From Amanita rubescens (lineage: Eukaryota > Basidiomycota > Agaricomycetes > Agaricales > Amanitaceae): a DNA stretch of 64,000 nt. Both the position numbers and the translations under genes were made by a program. The stretch is from contig WION01000006.1 of NCBI GenBank assembly GCA_015039365.1, forward strand, positions 1 through 64,000, written 5' to 3'. The stretch's first letter is position 1. Each line of letters starts with the position of its first letter. Below are positions 23,571-33,989 of the stretch, piece after piece. The notes under the pieces were generated by a model. The model was given only the letters and a program-made list of their open reading frames with translations. It searched no databases and was not told the DNA's origin.

Positions 23571-24425
23571 GTTACGTACACACGTTCTCACAATGACCCC
23601 AGCGCACAGACTCGAAGTTAGCACACTACTAGTTGGTTACAGGAAGGATTGGCTTGCTGCTGTTATTATACCGGTACCCTTACGACTGCAGAACGGCATC
23701 AGTCGAATCGTGATCCGTTCTTACCTTAGCTTGGCATCCATCGCCTTCTCAGCCATACAGCGCGGGCAATGCGACAATATAATAGAAGTCGCAGATTGCC
23801 AGCCTCCGCGTTGCCTCTCGAGGTCGCACCCGCCGTCGAGCCCTCTTCATTCCCTTCAGTGAATAAGAACATAACTCTTGTCATCTTCGGTCTCTTACTA
23901 TGCCTCGACTTGAGTTCTGATAGTATTTCCCAACTCTTATTACATTGGTTTCATCTTACACGTTTTGCCTATGGAAGTCTCTTTGGTATTATAAATCTGT
24001 GTCGACCCTGTGCACGCCATAATTTTCAGATGTAGTTGAAAACAGGACAATCAATCATATTGGACGCTGTGGACCCTTCGCCAACCGCCCTAAAACTAAA
24101 TTGAAACACTTGTCTAAGCAAATGCTTTACCACGTCAACGCAGACCAAAGCAGTACAGAAGAGCTTCTACGAGTCTAAGCAAGTAGTGGCATCACACAAA
24201 TACACTTGAAAGAGATGGATACAAGCGGCTAGCGCTTGTTCCACTTATCCTAAAACCAAAAAAAGAGAAAGACCAGTCTAGAAAGTGCGAGGACGGTATT
24301 TCATAAAACGGTGGCCAACGTTGGGCGAACGCACAACATGGCCATTGGCGCGCGGTGGAGCGCCGCTCCTGCGAGCTTGAAGTCCTCTTCCTGCGCGACC
24401 CGGGGGAAGCAGAACCTCCGCTCAT
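23571..24425. repeat. Segmental duplication (C), copy of the DUF1996 3' flank and end
   Basis: A direct copy of 27236-27955. Both begin at a shared TACGTACACACGTTCTCAC-type start and continue with near-identical blocks (for example 23690-23860 against 27370-27540, and 24090-24420 against 27610-27950). Copy C keeps about 100 extra bases at 23880-24060 that are missing or altered in the other. Confidence 0.75.
24192..24425 (-). pseudogene. Truncated 3' end of a DUF1996 gene
   Basis: The reverse frame reads GGSASPGSRRKRTSSSQERR, identical to the C-terminal tail of the intact DUF1996 gene at 27814-30118. Identity stops at about 24425, and none of the catalytic-type core or N-terminal exons is present. 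It is a fragment carried by the duplication. Confidence 0.7.
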
Positions 24426-24429
24426 GAAC

Positions 24430-24888
24430 GGCGGGGCAAAAGCCTGAGATGACGTAGCCAGAGCGAGTCGAATTTGCTGCAAACACATCAGATTGACGCC
24501 AAGATAAGACACTATATGGCACTCACGACGACAAGCCTCGCGGCATAACACTAGCACAACGGCGGTACCTGTGGTCCAACTACGGAGGGTTGAAGAGGGC
24601 ATGAAGCGCTCACCGTCTAAGCCACTGCAGAAATCAAGAGTCGAGCTGTTGACAACACTATAAATTATACCATACCCACCGGTTACTTACAGCGAACACT
24701 CATTTCTGGAGTTTTACTGCCATGTTACATTTCACGCAGACTACTTAGCACTATTGTCACTGCAAACATGTTATTGAAAATTGGAATCAACTGCCGAAAG
24801 GCATCCCAATGAAAACCAGACTGCATTAATGGGTAACTGCCAAGAACTGGCAAACAAATTGTTAGTTGCTAGCGGTCAACAAAGCAAT
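24430..24888. other. Spacer; no supported gene
   Basis: This sits between the duplicated block and the NC-W-F protein gene. It may contain the 3' untranslated region or a small last exon of the latter, but nothing firm is seen. Confidence 0.3.
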
Positions 24889-25737
24889 TTAACAAATACC
24901 TGATGTTAATGTATATTGTTCAGTGATATGGTTAATCTGGTTCTGGCCCACATGGTCCACACGCCAGTTGAAACAGGTTCCGATTCTCCAGAGCCAGAAA
25001 TGCGGCACTATGAATGCATCTGGGTCTTGGTTGAACACCCGGCGAGAAATAACTTCTCTCGTTGCATGCGTAAACCAGAAGCAATTTTCCGCCAGCAAAT
25101 TGTATCGTGTTGCTTCGTCAGCTATGAAATTCAAAATAATCGCCAGTTGAGCCAGGTTTAGTTGGAAGTTGTTGACATTGTCGAAGGGCATGCGCCAAAC
25201 AGTAACATAATTATAACCAGATGGCTGTGTTTGCGTAGTGGTACATTCGATGGCTAACTTGGTACAAGACCGGCAATTGACGTCACGATTGATAACTAGG
25301 TAGAAATCTGCAGGCTGAGCGGGAGCGGGTTGAGCAGGCTGAGGCAGCTGAGGCAGAGCAGGAGTGGGTTGAGCAGGCTGAGCGGGCTGAGGGAGCGTAG
25401 TGGGTTGAGCGGGAGCAGGCTGCTGATAACGAAGTCCAATGAAAAGTCCCTCGTGTTGGACAAGACAGCAGCGCTTGATGACGGTGATTTCAGTCACCAT
25501 CAAGCGCATGGGGTTGAAGCACCCTGTCGGCGGGATGCTTGAGAATGTCTTGTAAAAATTCGCAGCAACCTCAGAGTACACGTGTTGCGCCGCGTGGCAT
25601 CTTGACAAGGCTCGGAAAGCTGCACGGGCGGGATCGAAGGCCACTGATGCGATAGAAGCAGAGGCTGGTACCACTTGTCCTTTTTCAAGCGGTTGCAGCT
25701 CTCCCCAAAGAGCGACTTCGACGTATGATGATGTCAT
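24889..25737 (-). CDS. Hypothetical protein with an NC-W-F motif and Pro/Ala/Gln repeat
   Basis: A 282-codon uninterrupted frame starting MTSSYVEVALWGEL. The middle has a (PAQPAQP)-type low-complexity linker (about residues 110-145). The C-terminal half has FYLVINRDVNCRSC, then LAQLAIILNFIADEATRYNL with LLAENCFWFTHATREVI. A similar N-C-x-W-F-A pattern preceded by a helix occurs in lineage-specific agaricomycete proteins. It is vaguely reminiscent of the Asn-Cys motif of LRAT/NlpC-P60-like folds, but the partner histidine is not identified, so no activity is claimed. A GTATTTG donor overlaps the stop, so a further exon is possible. The gene sits among duplicated and broken sequences yet keeps an open frame. 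Confidence 0.6.
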   Translation of the reverse strand: MTSSYVEVALWGELQPLEKGQVVPASASIASVAFDPARAAFRALSRCHAAQHVYSEVAANFYKTFSSIPPTGCFNPMRLMVTEITVIKRCCLVQHEGLFIGLRYQQPAPAQPTTLPQPAQPAQPTPALPQLPQPAQPAPAQPADFYLVINRDVNCRSCTKLAIECTTTQTQPSGYNYVTVWRMPFDNVNNFQLNLAQLAIILNFIADEATRYNLLAENCFWFTHATREVISRRVFNQDPDAFIVPHFWLWRIGTCFNWRVDHVGQNQINHITEQYTLTSGIC

Positions 25738-26339
25738 CTCAGATCTGCAAGTAATAATTCAGTGACAATTACTATGACCCACGGCAATGACGGTTGGTAT
25801 CAGTTCAGTAAATGACTTCGGTTCAGTGAAAAGTACGGTGAGTACTTGAAGTCTAAGATGTCTTACCAAAGTCAGACTCGTCGCCACAAGTTACAACACA
25901 CTTGTTGAAGGCATGCGCTCACACTCGCCGACTCGGAATGGCCACCATTGTGACGATTGTTCGCTACACTTGGCCTGGCTGCTGGGCTGCTGCAACGACA
26001 ATTTACTGCTGCACGATTCGACGGAGAATTTCACTTGTGTCATCATTGCGACATCATGCAAGGACTTTCCCCAACTGTTTCAGTACTTCGACGATGAACT
26101 CGCATGCGACTTCAATGTAACGGTCAGCCTTTTTATTATTATGAGATGAGAAACCCCGCAAGGCTTAGGTAGGCGCGCTGGGAACAGTTTACGTAACCAA
26201 TATCGGCACATCTAAAAGCAAAATATACAGTTATCCTTGCGACCTCAATATGCACGTCGTCGTGCATCACGTCAAAAAAGACACAAATTTATTGGTCTGA
26301 CTACGGGAGACTAATATGCACCAAGGCCGGCAAGCGTAA
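25738..26339. other. Spacer; no supported gene
   Basis: A forward frame at 25913-26149 (CVIIATSCKDFPQLFQYFDD) has coding-like composition but no start context, family or splice partner. The rest is AT-rich. Confidence 0.3.
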
Positions 26340-27215
26340 GAGTTCTTTGGGATATTTGATGACGAGGATAGCGCAACCGTTATTTCACGCCGGTTCCGCG
26401 ATATGACGCGGACAAGAATTGAATCTCTTCTCGCATCATTCCCAAAACTTATTCCAACCAATACTCAACATACCAGCGTCGAGACCACAGATGTTCGCTA
26501 TATATATCGACCGCTCGAAGACCTGTACATCCTCCTTATAACCAACAAAGCTTCGAACACTTTTCAAGGTATAGACACTCTTATCTATTTACGCGCGTGG
26601 TCTCAGAAGCGCGGACGAGCGGGAGATCTTGAAGCACGCGTTTGAACTGTTGGGCGTCTTTGACGAGGTTGTCTGTTTAGGTTATCGGGAGCAGGTCAAC
26701 CTGGTGCAGGCTAGAAATATCCTGGAGATGGGGAGTCACGAAAGATACAAGAGATCATTGCCAAGGCGAGTCAATATGCGCTTGGGCATCGGCTGCAGGT
26801 TTCTAACTAAAATCGTAGAATAAAGAAGCTGAAGCCAAGGAGGAGCTCAAGTGGCGCACGAAACAACTAGAGATCCGGAGTCGTAAGCAACAGACGTGCT
26901 GCTGTAACCGAAGGTGGAAGTTATATTGGCGCAGGCATTCAATACAGCCTACTCGCCTGTACCTCGCTTTGAAGCACCGGAAGCTGTGACTCGCATTAAC
27001 ACCGCGTCGCCTATTTCTTCCACACCCCGTGCTCCCGCTTTCAAGGGTACGGGCATGAAACTCGGTGCGAAGAAGACTAGTCAAGCTGAGCTTCTGGATG
27101 AGTCCTGAGATTTCGATACCTCCAACACCGGTCCAAGTTGCTACAGGGAACTCCGGTCGTGACGTCCTCGGCTTGCATGCCGCAATGCAGAAGCTATCCG
27201 GGAATACTGTGGGCC
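26340..27215 (+). pseudogene. Broken coatomer delta-subunit (RET2/ARCN1) fragment
   Basis: The forward sequence encodes pieces of COPI delta in order: FRDMTRTRIESLLASFPKLI, ETTDVRYIYRPLEDLYILLI with TNKASN, FELLGVFDEVVCLGYREQV with NILEM, EAEAKEELKWR-like text in a shifted frame, and SPVPRFEAPEA then STPRAPAFKGTGMKLGAKK. It ends in a scrambled linker with PPTPVQVATGNSGRDVLG. Frames change at several points (for example around 26580-26610, where the expected FARVVSDICRSADERE segment is shortened). The first residues and the whole C-terminal MHD domain are absent. A functional COPI delta must exist elsewhere in the genome. It ends where duplicated block D begins. Confidence 0.75.
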
Positions 27216-27235
27216 CTCGAAGGTATGCAGTAGCC

Positions 27236-27955
27236 TACGTACACACGTTCTCACACCTCTAACCCCAGCACACAGACTCAGACTTGGCATGCTATCCCGA
27301 GCGCACTACTAGTCGGTCACAGGAAGGATTGGCTATAGCTAGCTGCTGTTCTTATACCCTTACGACTGCGAAACGGCATCAGTCGAATCGTGATCCGTTC
27401 TTACTTTAGCTTGGCATCCATCGCCTTCTCAGCCATACAGCGCGGGCAATGCGACAATATAATAGAAGTCGCAGTTTGCCAGCCTTCGCGTTGCCTCTCG
27501 AGGCCGCACCCGCCGTCGAGCTCTCTTCATTCCCTTCAGTGAATAAATGAATAAGAACGTCATCTTCTGTCTCTTACTATATGCCTCGACTTGGACCCTT
27601 CGCCAACAGCCGTAAAACTAAATTCAAACATGTACACTTGTCTAAGCAAATGCTTTACCCGGGAACCACGTCAACGTAGACCAAAGCAGTACAGAAGAGC
27701 TTCTACGAGTCTAAGCAAGTAATGGCATCATACAAATACACTTGAAAGAGATGAATACAAGCGGCTAGCGCCTGTTCCACTTATCCTAAAACCAAAGAAA
27801 GAGAAAGACCAGTCTAGAAAGTGCGAGGACGGAATTTCATAAAACGGTGGCCAACGTTGGGCGAACGCGCAACATGGCGGGCGGTGGAGCGCCGCTCCTG
27901 CGAGCTTGAAGTCCTCTTCCTGCGCGACCCCGGGGAAGCAGAACCTCCGCTCGAC
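27236..27955. repeat. Segmental duplication (D), source copy at the DUF1996 3' end
   Basis: This covers the 3' flank and the last about 140 bases of the DUF1996 coding region, repeated in the same orientation at 23571-24425. Its left edge coincides with the end of the coatomer fragment. Confidence 0.72.
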
Positions 27956-30118
27956 CCCGAGCCGTGGTGAGGAGTACCAGTCGGGTGGCTACATTCAGTC
28001 GATGGAGTAGCCGAATGGCCGCCAGCGGAATGGGAGTGTTTATGACAGTCAACGGACGATGGATGAGCCGAATGGCCGCCAGCGGGATGGTGGTGTTTAT
28101 GAGAGGCAACGGAAGTTGGGGTATGAAGGGGTTTCGCTGGAGTAGAGTGGTCTCCGCCGCAATCCTCATTATCGTTTGATGGAGCATGAGGCGTCACAGT
28201 CGGCGTATATGAAGCATGTGTATGAGATTCAGATACATTGGGCCTGGGACCCAACGTCTGCGAAGGTTGGGTGCTCGGCTTGGAGCTAGCCGGCAGGCTG
28301 GGAGCGAGGACTTGATATGAAGGGTTCCCAGCATTAGTGGTGGGCGACGCACTGGGTTTGGGGAGGGGGGACAGAGCAGGGGAAGCAACAGCATTCGTTC
28401 CTCCCGATTGAACAAGATTGTTACCAGGAAGCTTAGGAAGAGTTCCGAGCACTGCGCGTGGATGAGAAAAGTAATGATAGAAGGAAGAGCAGGCAGGTAC
28501 CTTGCTCGTTGACTGTTGATGGAATCTGACATGCCGGACCCTTCTCCATACCGAAGATATTCTCTTGAACACAGCAAGTAGGCTATTCGCAAAGGGATAC
28601 AAATTGCAGCAGTTTGGACGGGGCGAAAGAAAACTTACGTCACCGTAAATGTTGCAGTTGCATTTGTTCACAGCATTCTGCAGGACGCCTGCATCCCAGC
28701 CGTTAACGAAGTCGGCATGATATCCATAGCCTGTCGGATCGCCATTCGAGAAGCTATAAAAATGTCAAAAACCTATGCCACTCCGCGGTATAGATTTGCT
28801 TACACGAATGGCTGCTTGGGATTCATAGCCTGAGATCTGTAAGAATCGAAATCACCGGAACTCCAGTAAACCTAACTTGACGTCAGTCATTGCACAAAGT
28901 ACGCAGTTTGTCCATATATTAACCTCCATAAACACGCGCGGCAGGGTGACCGGATATTTTGGATCAGTGCAGCTGCCAGAATCGGGACCCGTAGATAAGA
29001 AAGAAACGTGCGATTTGTGGTCTGGAGAATCCACGTTCTGACAAAGACTTAGCAAGATATCTCTGATATGAGAAAGTAGATTTTACCACGCCGTCCCAAC
29101 AGCTAGGGAAATTCTATCGATGAACAGGGTCAGATCTACGATGTCACAAATGAGCAGAAAATTTACAATTTGTGATCGGATGCCCGAAGGGCATTCCGTG
29201 GGCGGCAATTCGTTGGAGCGTGTACTGACTCCATTGAAATCCAAGCATAGGAAGGTGACAGCCTGTTGCGCAAAACTACTCGCATCGTACGTTCTCAAAG
29301 TTGGTGTACCTAACCCGAGGCAACCAAATGAGGCACAATGACACAAAAAGGAGGGTGGGCTTCCATACCACTGATCATACGAAACTATACAATAGGGGTG
29401 AGTGCGTGTACATCGGCCGTAAGATAGAGAACGACTGACGTCATCTGGGAAAGCCGTAGTGTTTCCGGCAGGGTTACTGAACAAGTAGTCTATAGACAAT
29501 ATGAGCTAAACGCATACGTCAAATCGTCATCGGATTCTTACAACTACCGAACAGTCAGTAAAGCCAAGAACTCAGAAATAGCGCAAGACTACTCACATGA
29601 CCACACCACCGTTGACGCTGGTGAAGCTGCCGTTTGCCCACCTGGCGCGGGTTAATTAAGGTAGCAGGCATCTGATGTCACACTTACTGGAAATACAAAA
29701 GCTACGAACACAATCAGCCCAAAGAGTAAATACTAAATATTCGATTCATTCAACTCACGGGAAACCAGTAGTTGGATTTATCCTGTGGAATAGGCATGGA
29801 AGTGCACTGGCTCCCCCTGAGGTTCGCAGTGCTAAGAGTCCCAAAGTTACTACCACCAACGACTATTGGCAGATCGTAAGCATACTATCCGGCTCTCGAT
29901 CAGGATCAGAGTTACCTGCATGCACGTGGCTCGAAACTTGTCCCGGGCTAACTATAGGGTCCAATCGCTGGGTAGTAAGAATGTTGTCTGTAACTAGTTT
30001 TACTATCTTTTTGAGGAAAGAAAAAAAACAGCATCTTACTGGCGCCCATAAGCCAATAAGCGTCCGCGACGAGAGAAAAAGCAGAAATCAAAAGCAATGG
30101 CTTCGCAAGAAACATCAT
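27814..30118 (-). CDS. Secreted DUF1996-domain protein with His-rich tail
   Basis: DUF1996 proteins are secreted fungal proteins of unresolved function. The start at 30118 gives MMFLAKPLLLISAFSLVADA, a signal peptide. Short exons follow: NILTTQRLDPIVSPGQVSSH with VHA, GSNFGTLSTANLRGSQC with TSMPIPQDKSNYWFP, VNGGVVM, DYLFSNPAGNTTAFPDD, TFLCLDFNGVSTRSNELPP then CPSGIRSQINFPSCWDG, VDSPDHKSHVSFL with YPVTLPRVFMEV, QPFVFSNGDPTGYGYHADF with VNGWDAGVLQNAV, and NKCNCNIYGD. These are the family blocks in the right order. The last exon adds a 200-residue tail: Pro/Ser-rich, then His-rich with two repeats (SHKHHHPAGGHSAHPSS and CHKHSHSAGGHSATPS), then a basic end. The tail could bind metal ions; this is inference. 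The gene is intact. Confidence 0.85.
28010..28123. repeat. 57-bp tandem repeat coding the His-rich tail
   Basis: Two near-identical units begin at 28010 and 28067 (both GCCGAATGGCC on the plus strand), a period of 57 bases. On the reverse strand they encode the two 19-residue His/Gly/Ser repeats of the DUF1996 protein. Confidence 0.7.
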
Positions 30119-31138
30119 CGCTGTTGCGAAAGAGAGAGAGAAGGTGTGGAAAAGAAGGACGGGTCGTCGACGGACGCTTGGGCTGAAGCTGTAAAGAATT
30201 TAAGTAGAAGGAAAGGAAATGAAGGGAAGTTGCAGCGGGTCCAAACTTGAGCTTCTCGTATGGCTTTGCGGCTGTTTGGTGGTCCATAATAAGACGGTGT
30301 CACCGCGTGTACCTTGTCGCCCAATATGCACGATAGCCGTGTGCCTTACGACTAGATTACCAGGTCCACCGTATGTCCGACAGGTAATTGCCTTTATTAT
30401 CCTCTGCTCACCTAATGTGCCGCAATGCCAAAATTTTCCCTCATCATGCATCAAGTCATTCATGCCGTAACTCCCACCAGAAAGCATCGAGGAGAGGGAA
30501 TAGGCCAGCCTCCGAGGCTATAGGTACCGCGAGAAGGAAACTTCACAGCAGATCCGCGCCTCCGTCAAGGTTTAGACAAGATGATTCGTGGCAGACTAGG
30601 GTGAGGCAGCAGTGTGAACTTGAGGTTGTATGTCATTTCCAAATGCAGGTCAACCAGGAAGAACTCACGTTCAATTTTGGTGAAACTCGAGACAACTTTG
30701 GAAGGTCATTAACACTTGTCCAAACGTTCGATGTGATCAATAGGCCGCTGATGATACGTCCCATTGTCACGCAAAATTCTCAGTCTGCAGAATGGAGTAA
30801 AGCCGCGAAAAAGCGGAGCTTTCTTTCCATTGAGTCTCTTGCGGACCGAATACAGTATATAGTCATTGTATACCGTACCATGACGTTGGCACCGCGTTCG
30901 TCGCCGCTGCTCAGAAGCGCATTCTTCTTCTTTGTGTGAGCTTGAGCTTCGAAGCGTACGTAGCACTATACGAAAAGGGTTTTTGATTCTGGGATAGTTC
31001 ACTTACCCGCTGAGTAAGACGATCCGAGAGCGCGCAACCGCGGAGTTGGCGAACAAGAAAAAATTGGGGGTTCATTTTTTCGGGTCCGACGTTGAGTGCG
31101 GCCCTGGCGACGTCGTATGCTGCGTCGCTGACGCCCAG
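30119..31138. other. Divergent intergenic region; no supported gene
   Basis: About 1 kb between the oppositely directed DUF1996 and ICT1-like genes. Long but featureless frames on both strands (for example 30388-30939) overlap each other and resemble no protein. The stretch probably holds both promoters. Confidence 0.4.
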
Positions 31139-31874
31139 ATGAACATTCTCTCTCCAAAACTCGCTCTCCGATGTTTTCGACTTCATCCAAGATTTTTTAG
31201 TCAATTCCCGGAAGCCCTCCCAACACCACCGCATCTCAAATCCATCGACACCCCTGAAGATAAATTTGCAGCACGGACATGGATCGCGGAGTTCAAGAAG
31301 CTTGCTATCCCAAAGCGTCTCGTAGAGTTTACGTTTGCTAGAAGTTCAGGGCCCGGCGGTCAGGTGTGTGATGGCATGCGAGTATGCCAGCTTTCGTTAA
31401 CCCAGAGGTCTCAGAATGTGAACAAAGTCAACACCAAGGCAATTCTTCGCTGCCGTCTGCATGTTCCATGGATACCCGCTTGGGCTAAACCGCAATTGAG
31501 AAAAAGCGTAGGTCGTGCTAGAACTGCTTGACTTCGGAGCTCTGACATCAGAAAACGTCAGATGCATTATGTTTCCTCTACTGATGAAGTTCTCATTACA
31601 TCAACTGTGCATCGTTCACAGGCTCGAAACATCGAAGAATGTTTGTCTCAGGTGCGCTTTTGCGATGTTCACGCTGCATCCTTGCCGATACCATCACACC
31701 TAGTTTCACGCCCTCCTCGTGTCTGCATCGTCCTCGCCCATCAAGAACGATCCATCGGAAGAACAAAAGCAAAAGGTTGTAGGCCATGAACGCGCCCAGA
31801 AGCTAGCACAGCGCAAAGAAAAGTCCCATAGAAGCGACGTAAAAAAAGGCCGGTCGAACAAAGACTGGGACTAA
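31139..31874 (+). CDS. Mitochondrial class I release-factor-like protein (ICT1/Pth4 type, GGQ)
   Basis: A codon-independent peptidyl-tRNA hydrolase that rescues stalled mitochondrial ribosomes. The start MNILSPKLALRCFRLHPRFF is basic and amphipathic, as in a mitochondrial presequence. Then come RTWIAEFKKLAIPKRLVEFT and FARSSGPGGQ, a 50-base intron, and NVNKVNTKAILRCRLH. Together these restore the catalytic GGQ and its conserved NVNK context. Later exons have RQMHYVSSTDEVLITSTVHR with SQARNIEECL, and a highly basic tail (HERAQKLAQRKEKSHRSDVK to SNKDWD) typical of ICT1-type ribosome-rescue factors. Total length is about 195 residues and it lacks the codon-recognition domains of RF1. Introns and frame are consistent, so the gene is intact. 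Confidence 0.88.
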
Positions 31875-32582
31875 CCAGCTCTCATTACCGAAAAACAAGG
31901 TTACGACACGTTATGAAACTATAGCGTGTCATGGGATTCTGTCCGCGCCCACCAGCACTCACTGTCAATAACAACCACTGGTGAATGCCGTTACACAGAT
32001 TGCACATTAAGTAACTGCTACAAGTTAATTTACTACGCTTAAATATCTTCGTAGTCTTTTTAGAAGCAACTAATGAAAGTTTCAAGTTCCCATTCATCAA
32101 GGAACATGTCTGGAAAAATGATTACATATTGTGCCTTACTGAGATTCCACACTGCCAAATGGCTTTGACGGAAGTGACAGCAGGTACCATCGCGTCGTCG
32201 TCACATATCCGACATGTTCATTGCCATGGCTATGGTATATGACCGCCGTAAAGTACTGCCGTGTTGGACTCGTGGATCCTGGCGTCACGTACCGTACGAT
32301 GGTGAGTGTGTGTACACCGGCAAGTTGACGCGTTCCACATACAGTCATGTAGATCTCACGAGAAACAGAAGAGTGTCGTCTAAATTCTCCTCTCACGTCA
32401 TTGCGTCATCACCGCCAATCCCGTCCTACACTTTCTTATACGTGGCAGCAGTAAAGCCGATGGGAGTCCTTCATTCGCGTAATCGATGTCATCGTCGCAT
32501 GATATGTCATGTCCGTCCATCATAAACGCGATGAACACGCGAGCCCTGCTCGAACATTCTAACATGTCTATGTTAATGCCTG
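31875..32582. other. Intergenic; no supported gene
   Basis: The region lies between convergent genes. Short frames on both strands have no recognisable features. Confidence 0.4.
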
Positions 32583-33695
32583 CTAATCCCCGTCCTTGCA
32601 CGCAGCTATCCATACTTCCTTTATGACCCTCCAGTATCTCTCTGGATCCTTCCTCATGTGCATAACATGCTCCGAATCGTCAAATTTCTCCTTTTTCACA
32701 CTTGCACACCACTTCTCCGCGTCTTTAGCGTGAGATTCGACATCTTGCCATTTTATCATGCTGTCGCGAGTGGAGTATATGTAAAGCCGAGGACTGCTCT
32801 TTGTTAGCCATGGTAGAACAGTAGGCTGATTGAGCTGAGCCCTGCGCTGCCCCCAGAATAGCGGAGTACCGAAGAGGTGTTTGCGGATGGCGGCCAACTT
32901 GAATGCAACGTACATATAGATGGCTAACAATGCGCGTAAAGGAGCGAAATGAATCATGGTATTAAACGCGCGAAGCGTCGCAGTATAAGAAGCGGTCCCG
33001 GGACACGAGTCAAAGATGAGGGCACTGACACTAGTGTTAAAGCTCTGGTGGTGAGTTAGTTGCGTGCCTAGGGTTGTGAGTTGCAAGCAGCCTCCTGGAA
33101 GAACGTGTCAATAATGTTATAAAACGACTCGACAATAAACGAACCATTGGAAAAGGTGTGTATTAGGATCCGCTGCTTGGTTGAGTCGTCGGGCGCAGAA
33201 CCTTTTCGGTTCCGAGGGATAATACAACCCAAAGCTTCCAAAGTCTCGACAACTCCACGAAGGGATGTGCGCTGATAAACCCAGTGTCATAAAAATGTAC
33301 GATAATTTGCGATACGGTGGGAACTTGCTTTCATCCAATCCGGTTTAAAAAACGTGGTTGCTTCGCTCCGGATTAGTATTTGAGTGGCTCCTGGGTATAG
33401 TTGGTCATAACCGTTCGTGTACTTGAACAAGTGAGGAAGCTGTGCGCCCACTAGATGTCCCAGTTAGTTAACGCTGATGTTGGTGTCCAGATAGAAGAGT
33501 AGACAAACTCCACCCGAAGATTAGGATGATGCTGGTTGCGTCATGTCAGGTCGTTGTGAAGGAGGATGAAAGGCTTACTTACGTAGGGCTGAGTTCATCT
33601 TGAGCCTGCTTATCCAAGTGCGATTTCTTTATGTACATTCCATTTCCAATGGCATTGAATCCGGTATGATCTTGTGCTATCTTGCTCTCGCTCAT
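32583..33695 (-). CDS. DUF829 / TMEM53-PaxU-like protein (alpha/beta-hydrolase-like)
   Basis: The DUF829 family includes PaxU of indole-diterpene clusters and eukaryotic TMEM53. The start at 33695 gives MSESKIAQDHTGFNAIGNG and KKSHLDKQAQDELSPT, followed by an intron. Next come IILIFGW, then LPHLFKYTNGYDQLYPGATQ with ILIRSEATTFFKPDW. After another intron are VVETLEALG and RILIHTFSNG, a nucleophile-elbow-like segment. Later exons give LTTLGTQLTHHQ, VSALIFDSCPGTASY, PRLYIYSTRDSMIKWQDVES, and the end FDDSEHVMHMRKDPERYWRV. The D of STRDSMI and the H of SEHVMH sit where the family's Asp and His fall. The length of about 290 residues is normal. Other than family name, nothing links it to indole-diterpene synthesis here; no prenyltransferase or P450 is nearby. 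Confidence 0.82.
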
Positions 33696-33989
33696 TCAAT
33701 AGGTTGGAACCAGAGCTTGTTTCGCACGGTCACTGGCAATGTTCAACGTGCCAAACAGTGACACTGCGGTCAACTAAAAAAACCGTCATTAAAACATATT
33801 GCAACAGTAAGTTCAAAGCATGATGTCACAGTGATGCCTAAATTTCCATAAGACCTTAGCAGCAGTAACGATCAATCAATGACATCAGTTGCACTGTTGC
33901 TAGCAAGAAACTGTTCACATTTGCAGTTCTATCAATGACGCACGAATTTCCTCTCGATCCCAACCTGTACAGCGGTACTCATCAAGGCT

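Noticed and set aside
30388..30939. 183-codon forward frame between DUF1996 and ICT1-like genes
   Set aside because: No domain, poor composition, and it covers the divergent promoter region.
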